Part shown: positions 28,690-37,782 of the stretch, piece by piece
How positions within the stretch are numbered: position 1 is the first letter of the stretch
Layout: every line of letters starts with the position of its first letter
Origin: Bacteroidota bacterium
Lineage (GTDB): Bacteria > Bacteroidota > Bacteroidia > AKYH767-A > OLB10
Direction of reading: 5' to 3'
DNA length: 64,000 nucleotides
NCBI GenBank assembly: GCA_016699635.1
Contig: CP064983.1
Span: 1,488,001 to 1,552,000, forward strand
The notes under the pieces: model-generated
The model's input: the letters and a program-made list of their open reading frames with translations, nothing else
Told to the model about the DNA's origin: nothing
The model's database searches: none
Position numbers and translations under genes: made by a program

Positions 28690-29331
28690 TTAAAGATGTA
28701 CATTGAAAAATGGCATCCATCTAAATAGTTTTCGATTATTACCAGCATAATTAATAACACCCAATTGTAAACCATGTAATTCTTTTGTGTGATTGAACAA
28801 AGCTATTGATAATCCTTTTTGTCTGTCAGAACTACAATATCTCCCTATATAAAATCCATTCATTTTACCTGCATTTGCTCCAAAAATAGACAGCCCGACT
28901 CCATTCAATATCCTTTCCTCATGTTTTCTGTCAGAAGAAAGAAATAGCCCAACACCTAAACCATTCAAAGTATCAGGTACTACTCCAAATGCAGAAATAC
29001 CAACACCATTTAACTTACTTCCATACTGTGAAATTGAAGCGAATGAAACACCGTTAAATTGATAATATTCAGCACGTATTACTCCGATTTGTACTCCGTT
29101 TCCCGAATTGCCATCGGAATACATAAAAATATTTATTCCATTAAAAGGGCTACTTGCGGTATCGGTATTATTAAAACGATAACCATTATAATTACACCAG
29201 TTACCAAAACAGATTCCACAACGTGTTGTTCCAAACAAGGGATACTTATTCGCATATATATCAATTTGCCCGCTACAAAAATTTGTGGCAAATAGAAATA
29301 TTAGTAAGAAAACTGATTTGTGAAATGTCAT
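28690..29331 (-). CDS. Secreted protein with NGV-type surface repeats (LA_2272-like)
   Basis: A 213-residue exported protein with signal peptide ending at NFCSGQ. It is made of short tandem beta repeats with Asn-Gly-Val/Leu-Gly turns: FNGINIFMYS, GNGVQIGVI, LNGVGISAFGV, LNGLGVGLFLS, LNGVGLSIFGA, MNGFYIGRY, LHGLQLGVI. This resembles the LA_2272/LA_2273 surface-repeat family described from Leptospira, with unknown function; most likely an outer-surface or barrel-associated protein. Its last 17 codons and the following 25-30 bases are duplicated at 27259, in each case just before a repeat array. Confidence 0.7.
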   Translation of the reverse strand: MTFHKSVFLLIFLFATNFCSGQIDIYANKYPLFGTTRCGICFGNWCNYNGYRFNNTDTASSPFNGINIFMYSDGNSGNGVQIGVIRAEYYQFNGVSFASISQYGSKLNGVGISAFGVVPDTLNGLGVGLFLSSDRKHEERILNGVGLSIFGANAGKMNGFYIGRYCSSDRQKGLSIALFNHTKELHGLQLGVINYAGNNRKLFRWMPFFNVHL

Positions 29332-29365
29332 TTAGGATTATTTTAAATTTTAAAATAAAGTAGAT

Positions 29366-30802
29366 TTAACTATTCAACATAACTTTTTTCAAACACCGGT
29401 CAATCATTTCAACAGCTTCGTCAACAGTTTCTTTTTTTGTTCTGAACGCTAAAATGGCCATTCGTATTACAAACCGATTACTAATGATTGACGAACTTAA
29501 GAATACAGCTCCATCTTTATGCATTTCTTCCATCAGCAGTTTATTCTTTTCATCAGCATCAGTAGCAAAAGGATACCAAAAGTAACTTACCGATAAATCA
29601 GGTTCAGGGCCGAGACAAAAACCCTGCTCCGCCAATTTCATTCTGAAATATTGTACCAATAAAAGTTTCTCTTCAAGACAAGCAATAAAAGGTTCTATGC
29701 CATGATATTTTAATGGCAGCCACACTCTAAGACCGCGAAAATGTTTGGTGAGCTCCGGTGATAGGTTTGCCGGACTTTTAAGCAACTCTTCATTTTGTCC
29801 GTCCTGCATGTAGTTGGCGGTGTAATAATGTGAGTGTAAAACTGCATTGCCATCTTTCACTAAAACTGCACCAACACCATAGGGTAGAAACAAACCTTTA
29901 TGCGGGTCAACAATAATGGAGTCGGCACGTTCTATTCCTTTAAATAAATTTTTCTTTGATGTGAGAATAAAAAATCCTCCATAGGCAGCATCTACATGAA
30001 ACCAAAGTTTTTGCTGAGCAGCTATATCGGCAATATCATTTAATGGGTCAACAGTACCGGTATCTGTTGTTCCTGCAGTGGCAACAATTAAAAAGGGATG
30101 GAGTCCTTCTGCTTTATCTTTTTCTATTAATGCAATTAATGCGTCAGGTTTAATTTTATGACAATCATCCAAAGGGATGTAACGTACAATAACATCTTCA
30201 AGTCCAATTATCCGTAAAGCTTTTTGTGTGGAATGATGAACCTGCTCACTCAGGTAAACTACACTTTTTGGAACAACTTCGTTTTTGATTTTAAATTTAT
30301 CTCTTGCAGCAGTAAACGCAATTAAAGTAGAAACAGAGCCACCTGATGATAAACACCCAACTGCCCTTTCAGGAAAAGAAAAAACGTTTTTCAACCAATT
30401 AACAACTTCGTTTTCTATAGTAGCTGCACCGGGAGCAGCAAAATATGCACCGGCAAAAGGATTGGTGACAGCAGCAATAAAATCAGCTAAGGCTGCGGTG
30501 TAAACTCCTCCTCCGGGAATGTAGCCTAAATGTTTTGGCGAGGCTGCATTAATTCCACTCTCTGCAACTTCTTTCTGATATAGATTCAGTATATCATGTA
30601 AAGCAGCAGGCTTATTATTGATAGATAAATCACCAACGGTTTTTTACTGATAACCTTTTATGGTATGTAGTGTTGAAATAAAGTTGTTGGCATAATCAGC
30701 AGTTTGATGTAACAATTCAGTTCTTTGGGATTCGGGTAAATCCAATTGCTTGCTGATTAAATTAAGTTTGTTTAATTGGTCAATGATAGCTTCCTGACTC
30801 AT
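29366..30802 (-). CDS. PLP-dependent group II amino acid decarboxylase (in-frame stop)
   Basis: A type II pyridoxal-phosphate decarboxylase of the aromatic-L-amino-acid/glutamate decarboxylase group. The start at 30802 gives MSQEAIIDQLNKLN. Landmarks are HLGYIPGGG, FAAPGAATIENEVVNW, SSGGSVSTLIAF, HVDAAYGGFF and the PLP lysine in DPHKGLFLPYG. Length about 478 residues is normal. An in-frame TAA at 30644-30646 (after KGYQ, before KTVGDLSI) interrupts codon 53; no frame change is needed, unlike the other broken genes here. The substrate amino acid cannot be read with certainty. It lies between the surface-repeat gene and an AhpD-like gene. Confidence 0.85.
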
Positions 30803-30863
30803 CTTAAAAATAGAGTAAAGTAATCAATTTATTATTTGTGTTTGTTGGTTTAAAGAATGCAAA

Positions 30864-31301
30864 TTAGTCTAATGCAGTTCTTGATGTAATTGCAATTCTG
30901 TTCCATCCGTTAATTGTAACAATGGTCATCATTACTGCCGCCATTTCTTTATCGGTTAAATGTTTTTTGGCATCATCAAAAACAGTATCGCTAACGAGAT
31001 TGTTTGCAATTAATGTCATGGCTTCTGTAAGAGCTAAAACTGCACGCTCTTTTTCTGTAAACAAAGTAGTCTCTCGCCAGGCGTCCAATAAAAATAATCG
31101 TTGTGATGTTTCACCAATTTTCATGGCATCGCGAACATGCATGTTAATACAATAGGCACAACCGTTGATTTGTGAGGCGCGGGTTTTTATCAGTTCAAAA
31201 AGTATTTTATCTAATCCGCTTTCTGCAAGATATTTTTCAAGATTTAGCATAGCATCAAATGCTTTAGGGTCGGCTTTTGATAAGTTGAATCGTTCTTTCA
31301 T
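30864..31301 (-). CDS. Carboxymuconolactone decarboxylase family protein (AhpD-like)
   Basis: A 145-residue member of the AhpD-like superfamily. I choose the start giving MKERFNLSKADPKAF. The signature is INGCAYCINMHVRDAMKIGE (Cys-x2-Cys and His), the peroxidatic dithiol and proton relay of AhpD-type alkylhydroperoxidases. The rest is an all-helical fold ending in SRTALD. The role is probably in peroxide or thiol redox defence; the true reductant is unknown. It lies 62 bases before the decarboxylase start, on the same strand. Confidence 0.88.
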   Translation of the reverse strand: MKERFNLSKADPKAFDAMLNLEKYLAESGLDKILFELIKTRASQINGCAYCINMHVRDAMKIGETSQRLFLLDAWRETTLFTEKERAVLALTEAMTLIANNLVSDTVFDDAKKHLTDKEMAAVMMTIVTINGWNRIAITSRTALD

Positions 31302-31332
31302 TTTAATATTTATTTTAACTGTAAAAATATAA

Positions 31333-31455
31333 TTAAAGCTTAACAAATTTTTTTACAAAATTGTTTTCATTATTGTCTCTAACATAAATAGAATAAATAC
31401 CCTGTTTAAAATCACTTATATCAACTTTCATGGAGCCATACCCGCTATTCTGAAA
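31333..31455 (-). pseudogene. Orphan T9SS type A sorting-domain fragment
   Basis: About 40 codons read SGYGSMKVDISDFKQGIYSIY and then a basic ending NNFVKKFVKL and stop. This is the end of a C-terminal type IX secretion sorting domain (…KV.IS.F..GIY.I.V…..KF.KL). The cargo part is missing; upstream of it the DNA turns directly into repeat array 5. I read it as the remains of a secreted-protein gene cut by the repeat. Confidence 0.7.
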
Positions 31456-31618
31456 AAGTATTTCACGCAAAGTTCGCAAAGAATGAATTTTCTTAGCGGC
31501 CTCTGCGTATTTTTTTTCTTTGAGTCTTAGCAAGAGACTTTTTCTTTCACGCAAAGAGCGCAAAGGCGTATTTGTAGCAAGTGTAGTTTTCTTTCACGCA
31601 AAGAGTGCGAAGAGGATT
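31456..31618. repeat. Palindromic repeat array 5
   Basis: Three CACGCAAAG-type units and one CTCTGCGT...CTTTGAGTCTTAGCAAG unit, with the TATTTGTAGCAAGTGTAG spacer. It begins where the sorting-domain fragment ends. No copies are seen outside 25.0-31.6 kb. Confidence 0.85.
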
Positions 31619-31683
31619 AATAGTTTTTTATGTAAATATAAAAACTATTAATAAGAACAACAGATAAAATTTCCTCCAAACCA

Positions 31684-32202
31684 TCACTCCCTTATTTTCC
31701 CTAACCCAATACCTACATGCACACCAAGGCTAAAGTGTACATCGTGTCTGTCGAGTGCACATTCAACTATTGGCCCAAGGTGAATATTTTTTATGTCGAA
31801 ATGATAGCCTGCTTCTATGTGTATGGATGCATCGGCATGTCCGGGTTCGGAGTCTTCAAATAAAATGCCCGGTGTAATACTTAGTTCAACCTGATGTGCC
31901 GGACTATAGCTGCCGACAATTCCCAGCATGTTATGTCCATGGCGGTCAAAAATTCTTTCGTACTCTATACCTACACCAAAACCGGAATGTTTAATGTTGC
32001 GTATCAGGTGGAGGTGCAGACCATAGTTTAATGTTTTGTCCTTTGTAAAATAAACTGCCGATTGGCCAACACCTATTTCAGCTTTATGATGCTGATGGCT
32101 GTGTTCTGGCTCAGAGGTGATGCAATATCCGTGAAAAGAAATTCCAATAAAAAATAAAACTGCAAGGGTGGCAATAAGGATTTTTTTGTTTTGAATTAGC
32201 AT
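31684..32202 (-). CDS. Secreted His-rich outer membrane beta-barrel-like protein
   Basis: A 172-residue exported protein with signal peptide (ATLAVLFFIGISFHGYC). The mature start, SEPEHSHQHHKAEI, is His-rich. The rest is a row of alternating hydrophobic strands ending in LGVHVGIGLGKIRE, suggesting a small outer membrane barrel. A metal-binding role for the His-rich part is possible but unproven. I do not recognise a named family. No metal transporter is adjacent. Confidence 0.6.
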   Translation of the reverse strand: MLIQNKKILIATLAVLFFIGISFHGYCITSEPEHSHQHHKAEIGVGQSAVYFTKDKTLNYGLHLHLIRNIKHSGFGVGIEYERIFDRHGHNMLGIVGSYSPAHQVELSITPGILFEDSEPGHADASIHIEAGYHFDIKNIHLGPIVECALDRHDVHFSLGVHVGIGLGKIRE

Positions 32203-32390
32203 TTTAATGTGTAATAAAAATGATTTTTGAGAAGAATGGTTTTCATTAAAGCCCTGAGCGCTTTTGACCTTGTCTGAAATAAAATTATAGTTTGTTCAAA
32301 GCTAAAGAAAATAAGTGTCCTGTTTTTGAAAAATGGTCTGAGACAGGGGCAATAAACCCAACAAAAAGTTTTTTCTATTCATTATTTTTT

Positions 32391-32398
32391 TACTTTTG
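32391..32398 (+). promoter_or_regulatory. Promoter -7 box of tRNA-Phe
   Basis: TACTTTTG matches the Bacteroidota -7 consensus TAnnTTTG, 13 bases before the tRNA. The -33 region is only T-rich. Confidence 0.55.
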
Positions 32399-32411
32399 CG
32401 CACTCATTAAC

Positions 32412-32484
32412 GGTGACATAGCTCAGTTGGTAGAGCAAAGGACTGAAAATCCTTGTGTCGGTGGTTCGATTCCACCTGTCACCA
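32412..32484 (+). tRNA. tRNA-Phe (anticodon GAA)
   Basis: A 73-base cloverleaf. The acceptor stem pairs GGTGACA with TGTCACC, discriminator A. The D arm has GCTCAGTTGGTAGAGC. The anticodon stem-loop is GGACTGAAAATCC with anticodon GAA. The T arm is GGTGGTTCGATTCCACC. CCA is not encoded. A response-regulator gene starts 24 bases after it. Confidence 0.97.
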
Positions 32485-32508
32485 CTAACATTTTCAGGAA
32501 AAGATTCA

Positions 32509-32919
32509 ATGAAATCATCTTCTCCTTCTCGATTGCAACACGTTCTGTTGATTGATGATAATGAAATAGATAATTTCATCAACGAGCGTATTATCACCTC
32601 TTCAGGGTTCAGCGAGGTATGTACCGTAAAGACCTCTGCCGATGAAGCCATTGAATATCTGAACATCATATCCAAAGACAGTAAGGTACCATTGCCACAG
32701 GTAATTTTTCTTGACCTGAACATGCCCGTAAAAGACGGTTTTGCTTTTCTTGATGAGTTTAATGCTCTTGCAGAAAATATCCGTCAGTCATGCCGCATCA
32801 TTGTGTTGTCATCATCCATCAGTCCGGATGATATTAACCGCGCCTCTGCCAATCCTTATGTTATCCGATATCTGAACAAGCCATTAGCAGAAAAATATCT
32901 TGAAGCTATAGACCTTTAA
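32509..32919 (+). CDS. Stand-alone response regulator receiver protein
   Basis: A 136-residue single receiver domain without an output domain, CheY-like. I start at ATG 32509, right after tRNA-Phe, because a longer frame would run into the tRNA. The acidic pocket is LIDDNEIDN, the phospho-acceptor Asp is in IFLDLNMPVKDG, the switch Ser in IIVLSSSIS and the conserved Lys in YLNKPL. It would take phosphate from a histidine kinase and signal by protein contact. No kinase is adjacent. Confidence 0.9.
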   Translation: MKSSSPSRLQHVLLIDDNEIDNFINERIITSSGFSEVCTVKTSADEAIEYLNIISKDSKVPLPQVIFLDLNMPVKDGFAFLDEFNALAENIRQSCRIIVLSSSISPDDINRASANPYVIRYLNKPLAEKYLEAIDL

Positions 32920-32991
32920 GATTTTTCGTTTCCGTATTCCGCATTACTCTTTAAAATTATCCGATAAAGTTTTACAATAATCTATTCCACG

Positions 32992-32999
32992 TACCTTTG
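32992..32999 (+). promoter_or_regulatory. Candidate promoter -7 box of glyS
   Basis: TACCTTTG matches TAnnTTTG and lies six bases before the glyS start, which would make a very short or leaderless mRNA. The AT-rich DNA upstream has TTTTAC about 20 bases before it. Confidence 0.35.
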
Positions 33000-33005
33000 C
33001 TGCCT

Positions 33006-34544
33006 ATGGCTACAACAGACGATTTATTTAAAAATATTATATCACATGCCAAGGAGTATGGATTCATTTTTCCTTCGAGCGAAATCTATGACGGGCTGAG
33101 TGCCGTTTATGATTATGGCCAATATGGTGTGGAGCTGAAAAAAAATCTGCGCGACTACTGGTGGAAAGCTATGGTGCAGACTAATCCCGATATTGTTGGA
33201 ATAGATGCAGCCATTTTTATGCATACTACAACATGGAAAGCATCCGGACACGTAGATGCATTTAATGATCCTTTGATTGACAATAAAGATTCTAAAAAAC
33301 GCTATCGTGCCGATGTGCTGATAGAAGATCATGTTGCAAAAATTGAAGATAAAATTCGCAAAGAAGTTGAAAAGGCAGCCAAGCGATTCGAAAATTTTGA
33401 TGAGGCCATGTTTCTTTCTACCAATGCAAGGGTGCTTGAATACCGTCAGCAGGCCGACAAGATAAATGCACGTTTTAAAGAAGCCTTAGAAGCAGGTAAT
33501 CTTACAGAGGTTAGACAGATAATTATAGACTCAGAAATTGTTTGTCCTGTAAGCGGCTCGCGCAACTGGACAGAGGTGCGGCAGTTTAATCTGATGTTTT
33601 CTACACAGCTTGGAAGTGTTACAGATGATGCTGCAACCATTTATCTGCGCCCCGAAACAGCACAGGGAATTTTTGTAAACTTTTTGAACGTCCAGAAAAC
33701 GGGTAGGATGAAAATTCCTTTTGGTATAGCACAAACAGGAAAAGCTTTCAGAAATGAAATTGTGGCACGACAGTTTATTTTCCGTATGCGTGAATTTGAG
33801 CAGATGGAAATGCAGTACTTCGTAAAGCCCGGCACCGAAATGGAATGGTATAACCACTGGAAAGAGAAACGTTTTAACTGGCATCTTTCTCTTGGTCTTG
33901 GTGCAGAATGCTACCGCTTTCACGACCACCTGAAGCTGGCACACTATGCCAATGCCGCCTGTGATATTGAGTTTCGTTTTCCTTTTGGATTCAAAGAACT
34001 TGAAGGTATTCACTCGCGCACAGATTTTGACTTATCTAATCACGAAAAATATTCAGGTAAAAAATTACGCTACTTCGATACAGAGCAAAACACATCGTAT
34101 GTTCCTTATGTGGTGGAAACAAGTATAGGCCTCGACAGACTTTTTCTTGCAGTACTCAGCACAGCCTACAATGAAGAGACACTTGCCGATGGTTCGCAAC
34201 GTACAGTGTTAAACATTCCTCCATTTTTAGCACCCATTAAATGCGCTGTTTTACCTCTATTGAAAAAAGACGGACTGCCTGAAGTGGCTCAGAAAATATT
34301 TGATTCACTAAGACTTTCATATCAGTGTCATTACGATGAAAAAGATGCAATTGGTAAACGTTACCGCAGACACGATGCCATTGGAACACCTTTCTGTATT
34401 ACAGTTGACCATCAGACATTAACTGATAATACGGTTACACTCCGTCACCGCGACAGTATGGAGCAACAGCGTATTGGAATTAATGATTTGAAAGCTATTT
34501 TAGATAAAGAACTTGCATTAGAAAATATTCTGGCTAAACTGTAA
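33006..34544 (+). CDS. glyS: Glycine--tRNA ligase, single-chain homodimeric type
   Basis: A class II synthetase of the alpha2 type that charges tRNA-Gly. I use ATG 33006 (MATTDDLFKNIISHAKEYGF), as an in-frame TTG three codons earlier has no support. Class II motif 2 is in FRNEIVARQFIFRMREFEQ, with RPETAQGIFVNF before it; motif 3 is ETSIGLDRLFLA. The anticodon-binding domain fills about residues 400-512. It begins YDYGQYGVELKKN as in eukaryotic and archaeal-type enzymes. The length of 512 residues is normal for Bacteroidota. No frame break. Confidence 0.97.
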   Translation: MATTDDLFKNIISHAKEYGFIFPSSEIYDGLSAVYDYGQYGVELKKNLRDYWWKAMVQTNPDIVGIDAAIFMHTTTWKASGHVDAFNDPLIDNKDSKKRYRADVLIEDHVAKIEDKIRKEVEKAAKRFENFDEAMFLSTNARVLEYRQQADKINARFKEALEAGNLTEVRQIIIDSEIVCPVSGSRNWTEVRQFNLMFSTQLGSVTDDAATIYLRPETAQGIFVNFLNVQKTGRMKIPFGIAQTGKAFRNEIVARQFIFRMREFEQMEMQYFVKPGTEMEWYNHWKEKRFNWHLSLGLGAECYRFHDHLKLAHYANAACDIEFRFPFGFKELEGIHSRTDFDLSNHEKYSGKKLRYFDTEQNTSYVPYVVETSIGLDRLFLAVLSTAYNEETLADGSQRTVLNIPPFLAPIKCAVLPLLKKDGLPEVAQKIFDSLRLSYQCHYDEKDAIGKRYRRHDAIGTPFCITVDHQTLTDNTVTLRHRDSMEQQRIGINDLKAILDKELALENILAKL

Positions 34545-34556
34545 GCCGGATTTTTT

Positions 34557-34925
34557 TCATTCTATAAAAAACTCTACTGTAAAATCATGATAATCGGGTT
34601 GTGAAATGCCATGCGCATAAGAAACATTTTCGGGCTGTGTGTATTTTGAAAGATAAGCCAAATCAATTTTAGGCTGAATGGCATCATCTTTTTTAATTTT
34701 TTTGACAGTAACGTTCAGGATGGTGTCGTTGAGTTTCAACTGACCTGAACCGGTTTTTAAAATTTCGCCATACCATCCGTCATTACTTTTGTTCCAGCTT
34801 CGAGAAAAGAAACGTCCTTGAACAGTTACCATCCAAATTTCTGTAAATGATTTTCTGTGAATACCGCTTTTAACTCCTATTAATGTGTGATGTTGCAGGT
34901 AATTTGTAAGAAGTTTGATAGACAT
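34557..34925 (-). CDS. DUF2255-like small protein
   Basis: A 122-residue soluble protein with GRFFSRSWNKSNDGWYGEIL and a C-terminal beta-strand ending VEFFIE. The pattern of Arg-Ser-Trp followed by a Trp-Tyr resembles the DUF2255 family, a split-barrel fold proposed to bind flavin-type cofactors. That match is from memory and not certain. It is convergent with glyS, with a 12-base gap, and divergent from the large membrane protein gene. Confidence 0.55.
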   Translation of the reverse strand: MSIKLLTNYLQHHTLIGVKSGIHRKSFTEIWMVTVQGRFFSRSWNKSNDGWYGEILKTGSGQLKLNDTILNVTVKKIKKDDAIQPKIDLAYLSKYTQPENVSYAHGISQPDYHDFTVEFFIE

Positions 34926-35025
34926 TTACGGTGTTTGATGGCAAACGTAAATTTTTAAATCGGAAAAAAGCATCTATTATCAATTTATATTTTCAACATC
35001 ACTAATTCCTTCTATTTTTACGCCC

Positions 35026-37157
35026 GTGATAAATTTTTTAAAGAAATATCCTTTTGTGTTATTGGTGCTGATAGCCGTTATTGGTTACTATCAGGTTGCA
35101 CTTTTTCAAAACACATTGAAATGGGATGTCACAGACCAGTATTATCCGTGGCGCATGTTTGTGGTGCAGTGTCTGCGAAATGGTATTTTGCCTTTCTGGA
35201 ATCCATACGAGCAATTTGGCTACCCCATGCATGCCGACCCGCAAAGTGGTGTGTGGTATCCTGTTGTCTGGCTCATGTCGTTGTTTGGTCCATATACACT
35301 TTACAGTGTGCAATTGGAATTTATGTTGCATGTCATAGGTGGGGGAATTGGTATGTTGTTTTTATTACAGCGTTTTCATGTCAACCCTTTTATTGCACTC
35401 ATTAATGCAATTGCTTATATGTTTTGCGGTTTGTTTGTGGGCAATGCACAGCATCTAACCTTTACCATTGCTGCCTGTTGGCTGCCTTTTGTCATACTTG
35501 CTTTTAAAAACATGGCAGAACATAATCATTGGCGTTTTGCTTTGCACTTTGCATTGTTTGGTTACTTGTTGGTATCTGGTGGATATCCTGCATTTGCCAT
35601 TATTTTATTTTATATTCTGCTTACAGTAACAGTATTTCTTTTTATCCGCAACCGTCAGAGCAAACATTGGATGAAACGTTTTTTATTACACAGCATACTT
35701 GCTGTTGTGTTGTTATTACTGTGTTCATCAGGTATTTTGTACAGTGTTTTCAAAGTTCGGATTATCTTGCACGGGCAGCAGGTCTTTCATTCAAAGTAGC
35801 CTCGTTTGGTCCCTTTTCACCACAGTCGCTCATATCGCTAATGTTTCCATTGGCTTCTGCTCGCGACAGTGAATTTTTTGGTACAGATATCAGTATGTCC
35901 TCTGTGTTTGTTGGTATGTTGCCGTTGGCAGGGTTTATACTCTTTATCATCAGACCCAAATCGCGCTCTGCATGGCTTATTCTTGCAGCGACAATCGTCA
36001 TGCTCTTTGCATCATTTGGAAGCTACACCCCTGTTTTTGGCTGGTTTTACAAAACTTTTCCCATGCTTGATTTATTCCGATTCCCCTCTGTATATAGATT
36101 GTTTTTTATTACCGGAATATTGTTGCTTTCGGGCATTGCACTATCTGCTCCCGATGCATTCAGCCGCCTTAAGTTACCCTTTGCCACCTTAGGTGGCATT
36201 GCCGCAGTAGCTACAATTTTTTTCTGGTTAAAGAATACTAATGAATGGAATTTTAAACCCTGGCATGATGCTGTAAACAACATTTCGTTTACTCAGGCAA
36301 TAGCTTTTCAGGGTTTTATTCAGTTGCTTTTTATTGTGATGATGTTGCTGGCTTTATTAATTAAAGATAGAACAAAGCTTCTGATGGCAATGATAACATT
36401 GTCTGCAGTTAATGTAATTGTTGCAGCACAATTAAACATTCCTGTAACGGTGACTTACAATCTTAAAACTTCTGAAGTAGCAAAAGAAGTAAAAGAAAAA
36501 GCTGTTGCAGATTTTCCTGTTCCTGAAGTGCGGCCTGTTGTACTCAACAACGACTCCGGTGGGTGGGTAAGTCCTTTTTGGAGAAATCTTAACCTGTTTA
36601 AAAAACAACCGGCATGGGATGGCTATAATTCTTTCCAGCTGAAAAATTATGTACGCTTTGTTGATGATGAATCGCTCAGGCAAAGACAGATAAGCAACAA
36701 CTGGATTTATTTTGCCGACACTGTTATTGCTTATTCTGAAGAGCCAATCATTGTGGCACCTGCATCGCTGCATAATGTTTGTTATGTGCCTGCAAACGAA
36801 AAAGACTTGTTGAATATTCAACCAGCATCAGGCAATAGCATTTCTGTAAAGACATTTATTCCGGGAAAAATTATTGTTGAAGCAAAAACAGAAACATCTT
36901 CTGCATTAACACTGATGCAGCAGCACTATCATGGATGGAAAATTTATGATAATGACAAAGAAGTTAAACCTGTCGTTACCGATTATTTATTTATGACGAT
37001 TCCTTTAGCACAAGGTACTCATAAGATAGAATACCGTTATGAAAACAAACCGATACATAATGCTTTGTGGCTTTCGGGAGTTACGCTAATTGTACTGATA
37101 GGCTTTTCACTTTATGCTTTTTTCAGCAAGAACAAGTTGCAGGCTTTGCCAAAGTAA
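35026..37157 (+). CDS. YfhO-family polytopic membrane protein (frameshifted in this sequence)
   Basis: A membrane protein of about 710 residues with many hydrophobic segments. It starts at GTG 35026 with MINFLKKYPFVLLVL, then DVTDQYYPWRMF, WNPYEQFGYP and HADPQSGVWYP, which are typical of the YfhO family and its GT-C-like loops. One T is missing from a four-T run at 35747-35750; with it the frame continues SVFQSSDYLARAAGLSF. The C-terminal soluble domain includes HYHGWKIYDNDKEVKPV, the usual YfhO ending. The family is thought to act in glycosylation of surface polymers such as teichoic or lipid-linked glycans; the substrate here is unknown. Confidence 0.8.
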
Positions 37158-37248
37158 TGTTATTGAATATTATTTAAAATTTATTGTTTCACAAACCTGT
37201 TTGTTAATTTCTCATTACCGCAAATAGAATTAATTGACAGTTACAGAA

Positions 37249-37278
37249 AAATGTCTTATATTTGCTGACAAATGTCTT
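37249..37278 (+). promoter_or_regulatory. Direct repeats upstream of Xre/RES pair (possible operator)
   Basis: AAATGTCTT occurs twice (37249-37257 and 37270-37278), 21 bases apart, i.e. two helical turns. TGACA and TGTCA also flank the second copy (37266-37270 and 37283-37287). Type II antitoxins usually repress their own promoter, so this may be the operator. Confidence 0.4.
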
Positions 37279-37281
37279 GTT

Positions 37282-37779
37282 ATGTCAGAAACAAAATTAA
37301 AAGAGAAACTTAATAAGGAGATAAACACCTTCTTTCATAAGTCGAGAGATTGGGATATACAGTTCAAGACAACGAAGAAAATAACGTATGAAGATTTTCT
37401 TTCAGATAAGATTTTAATGATTGCGGCAATAAGAGCCGGCATACCTTATTCGTTGTTTCAATTAATAAAGGGTTTTACACCTTTTACAGAATATGATTGG
37501 GCTGATTTTCTTGATATATCTACCAAGTCATTACAGCGATATCATCAATCATCTCAACATTACTTCAAACCAATACACTCAGAAAAAATAATAGAAATGG
37601 CAGAAGTAACTAAAGTCGGACTTGAAGTTTTTGAGGATATGGATAAACTGAAACTTTGGTTAAATACTCCAAATTACGCCTTAGGAAAAATAAAACCTAT
37701 TGTATTATTGAAAGACTCTTATGGAAAGGAATTAGTAATGTCAGAATTGATAAGAATCAACCATGGTATTCTTGTTTAG
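37282..37779 (+). CDS. Antitoxin of RES-Xre type (Xre/MbcA/ParS family)
   Basis: A 165-residue antitoxin. I choose ATG 37282 (MSETKLKEKLNKEIN). The N-terminal half has a helix-turn-helix region about residues 40-100 (IPYSLFQLIKGFTPFTEYDWADFLDISTKS split around the recognition helix). The C-terminal part, VFEDMDKLKLWLNTPNYALG, is the DUF2384 toxin-binding region typical of MbcA/ParS. It precedes the RES toxin gene by three bases. It should neutralise the toxin and repress the operon through DNA binding. Confidence 0.9.
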   Translation: MSETKLKEKLNKEINTFFHKSRDWDIQFKTTKKITYEDFLSDKILMIAAIRAGIPYSLFQLIKGFTPFTEYDWADFLDISTKSLQRYHQSSQHYFKPIHSEKIIEMAEVTKVGLEVFEDMDKLKLWLNTPNYALGKIKPIVLLKDSYGKELVMSELIRINHGILV

Positions 37780-37782
37780 TCT

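Noticed and set aside
25033..31563. Open frames giving Leu-Arg-Ala-Leu-Arg and Lys-Glu-Arg-Lys strings
   Set aside because: They are translations of the palindromic repeat units in several frames, a known source of false genes.
33531..34013. 160-codon minus-strand frame
   Set aside because: Antisense to the conserved core of glyS, no family resemblance.
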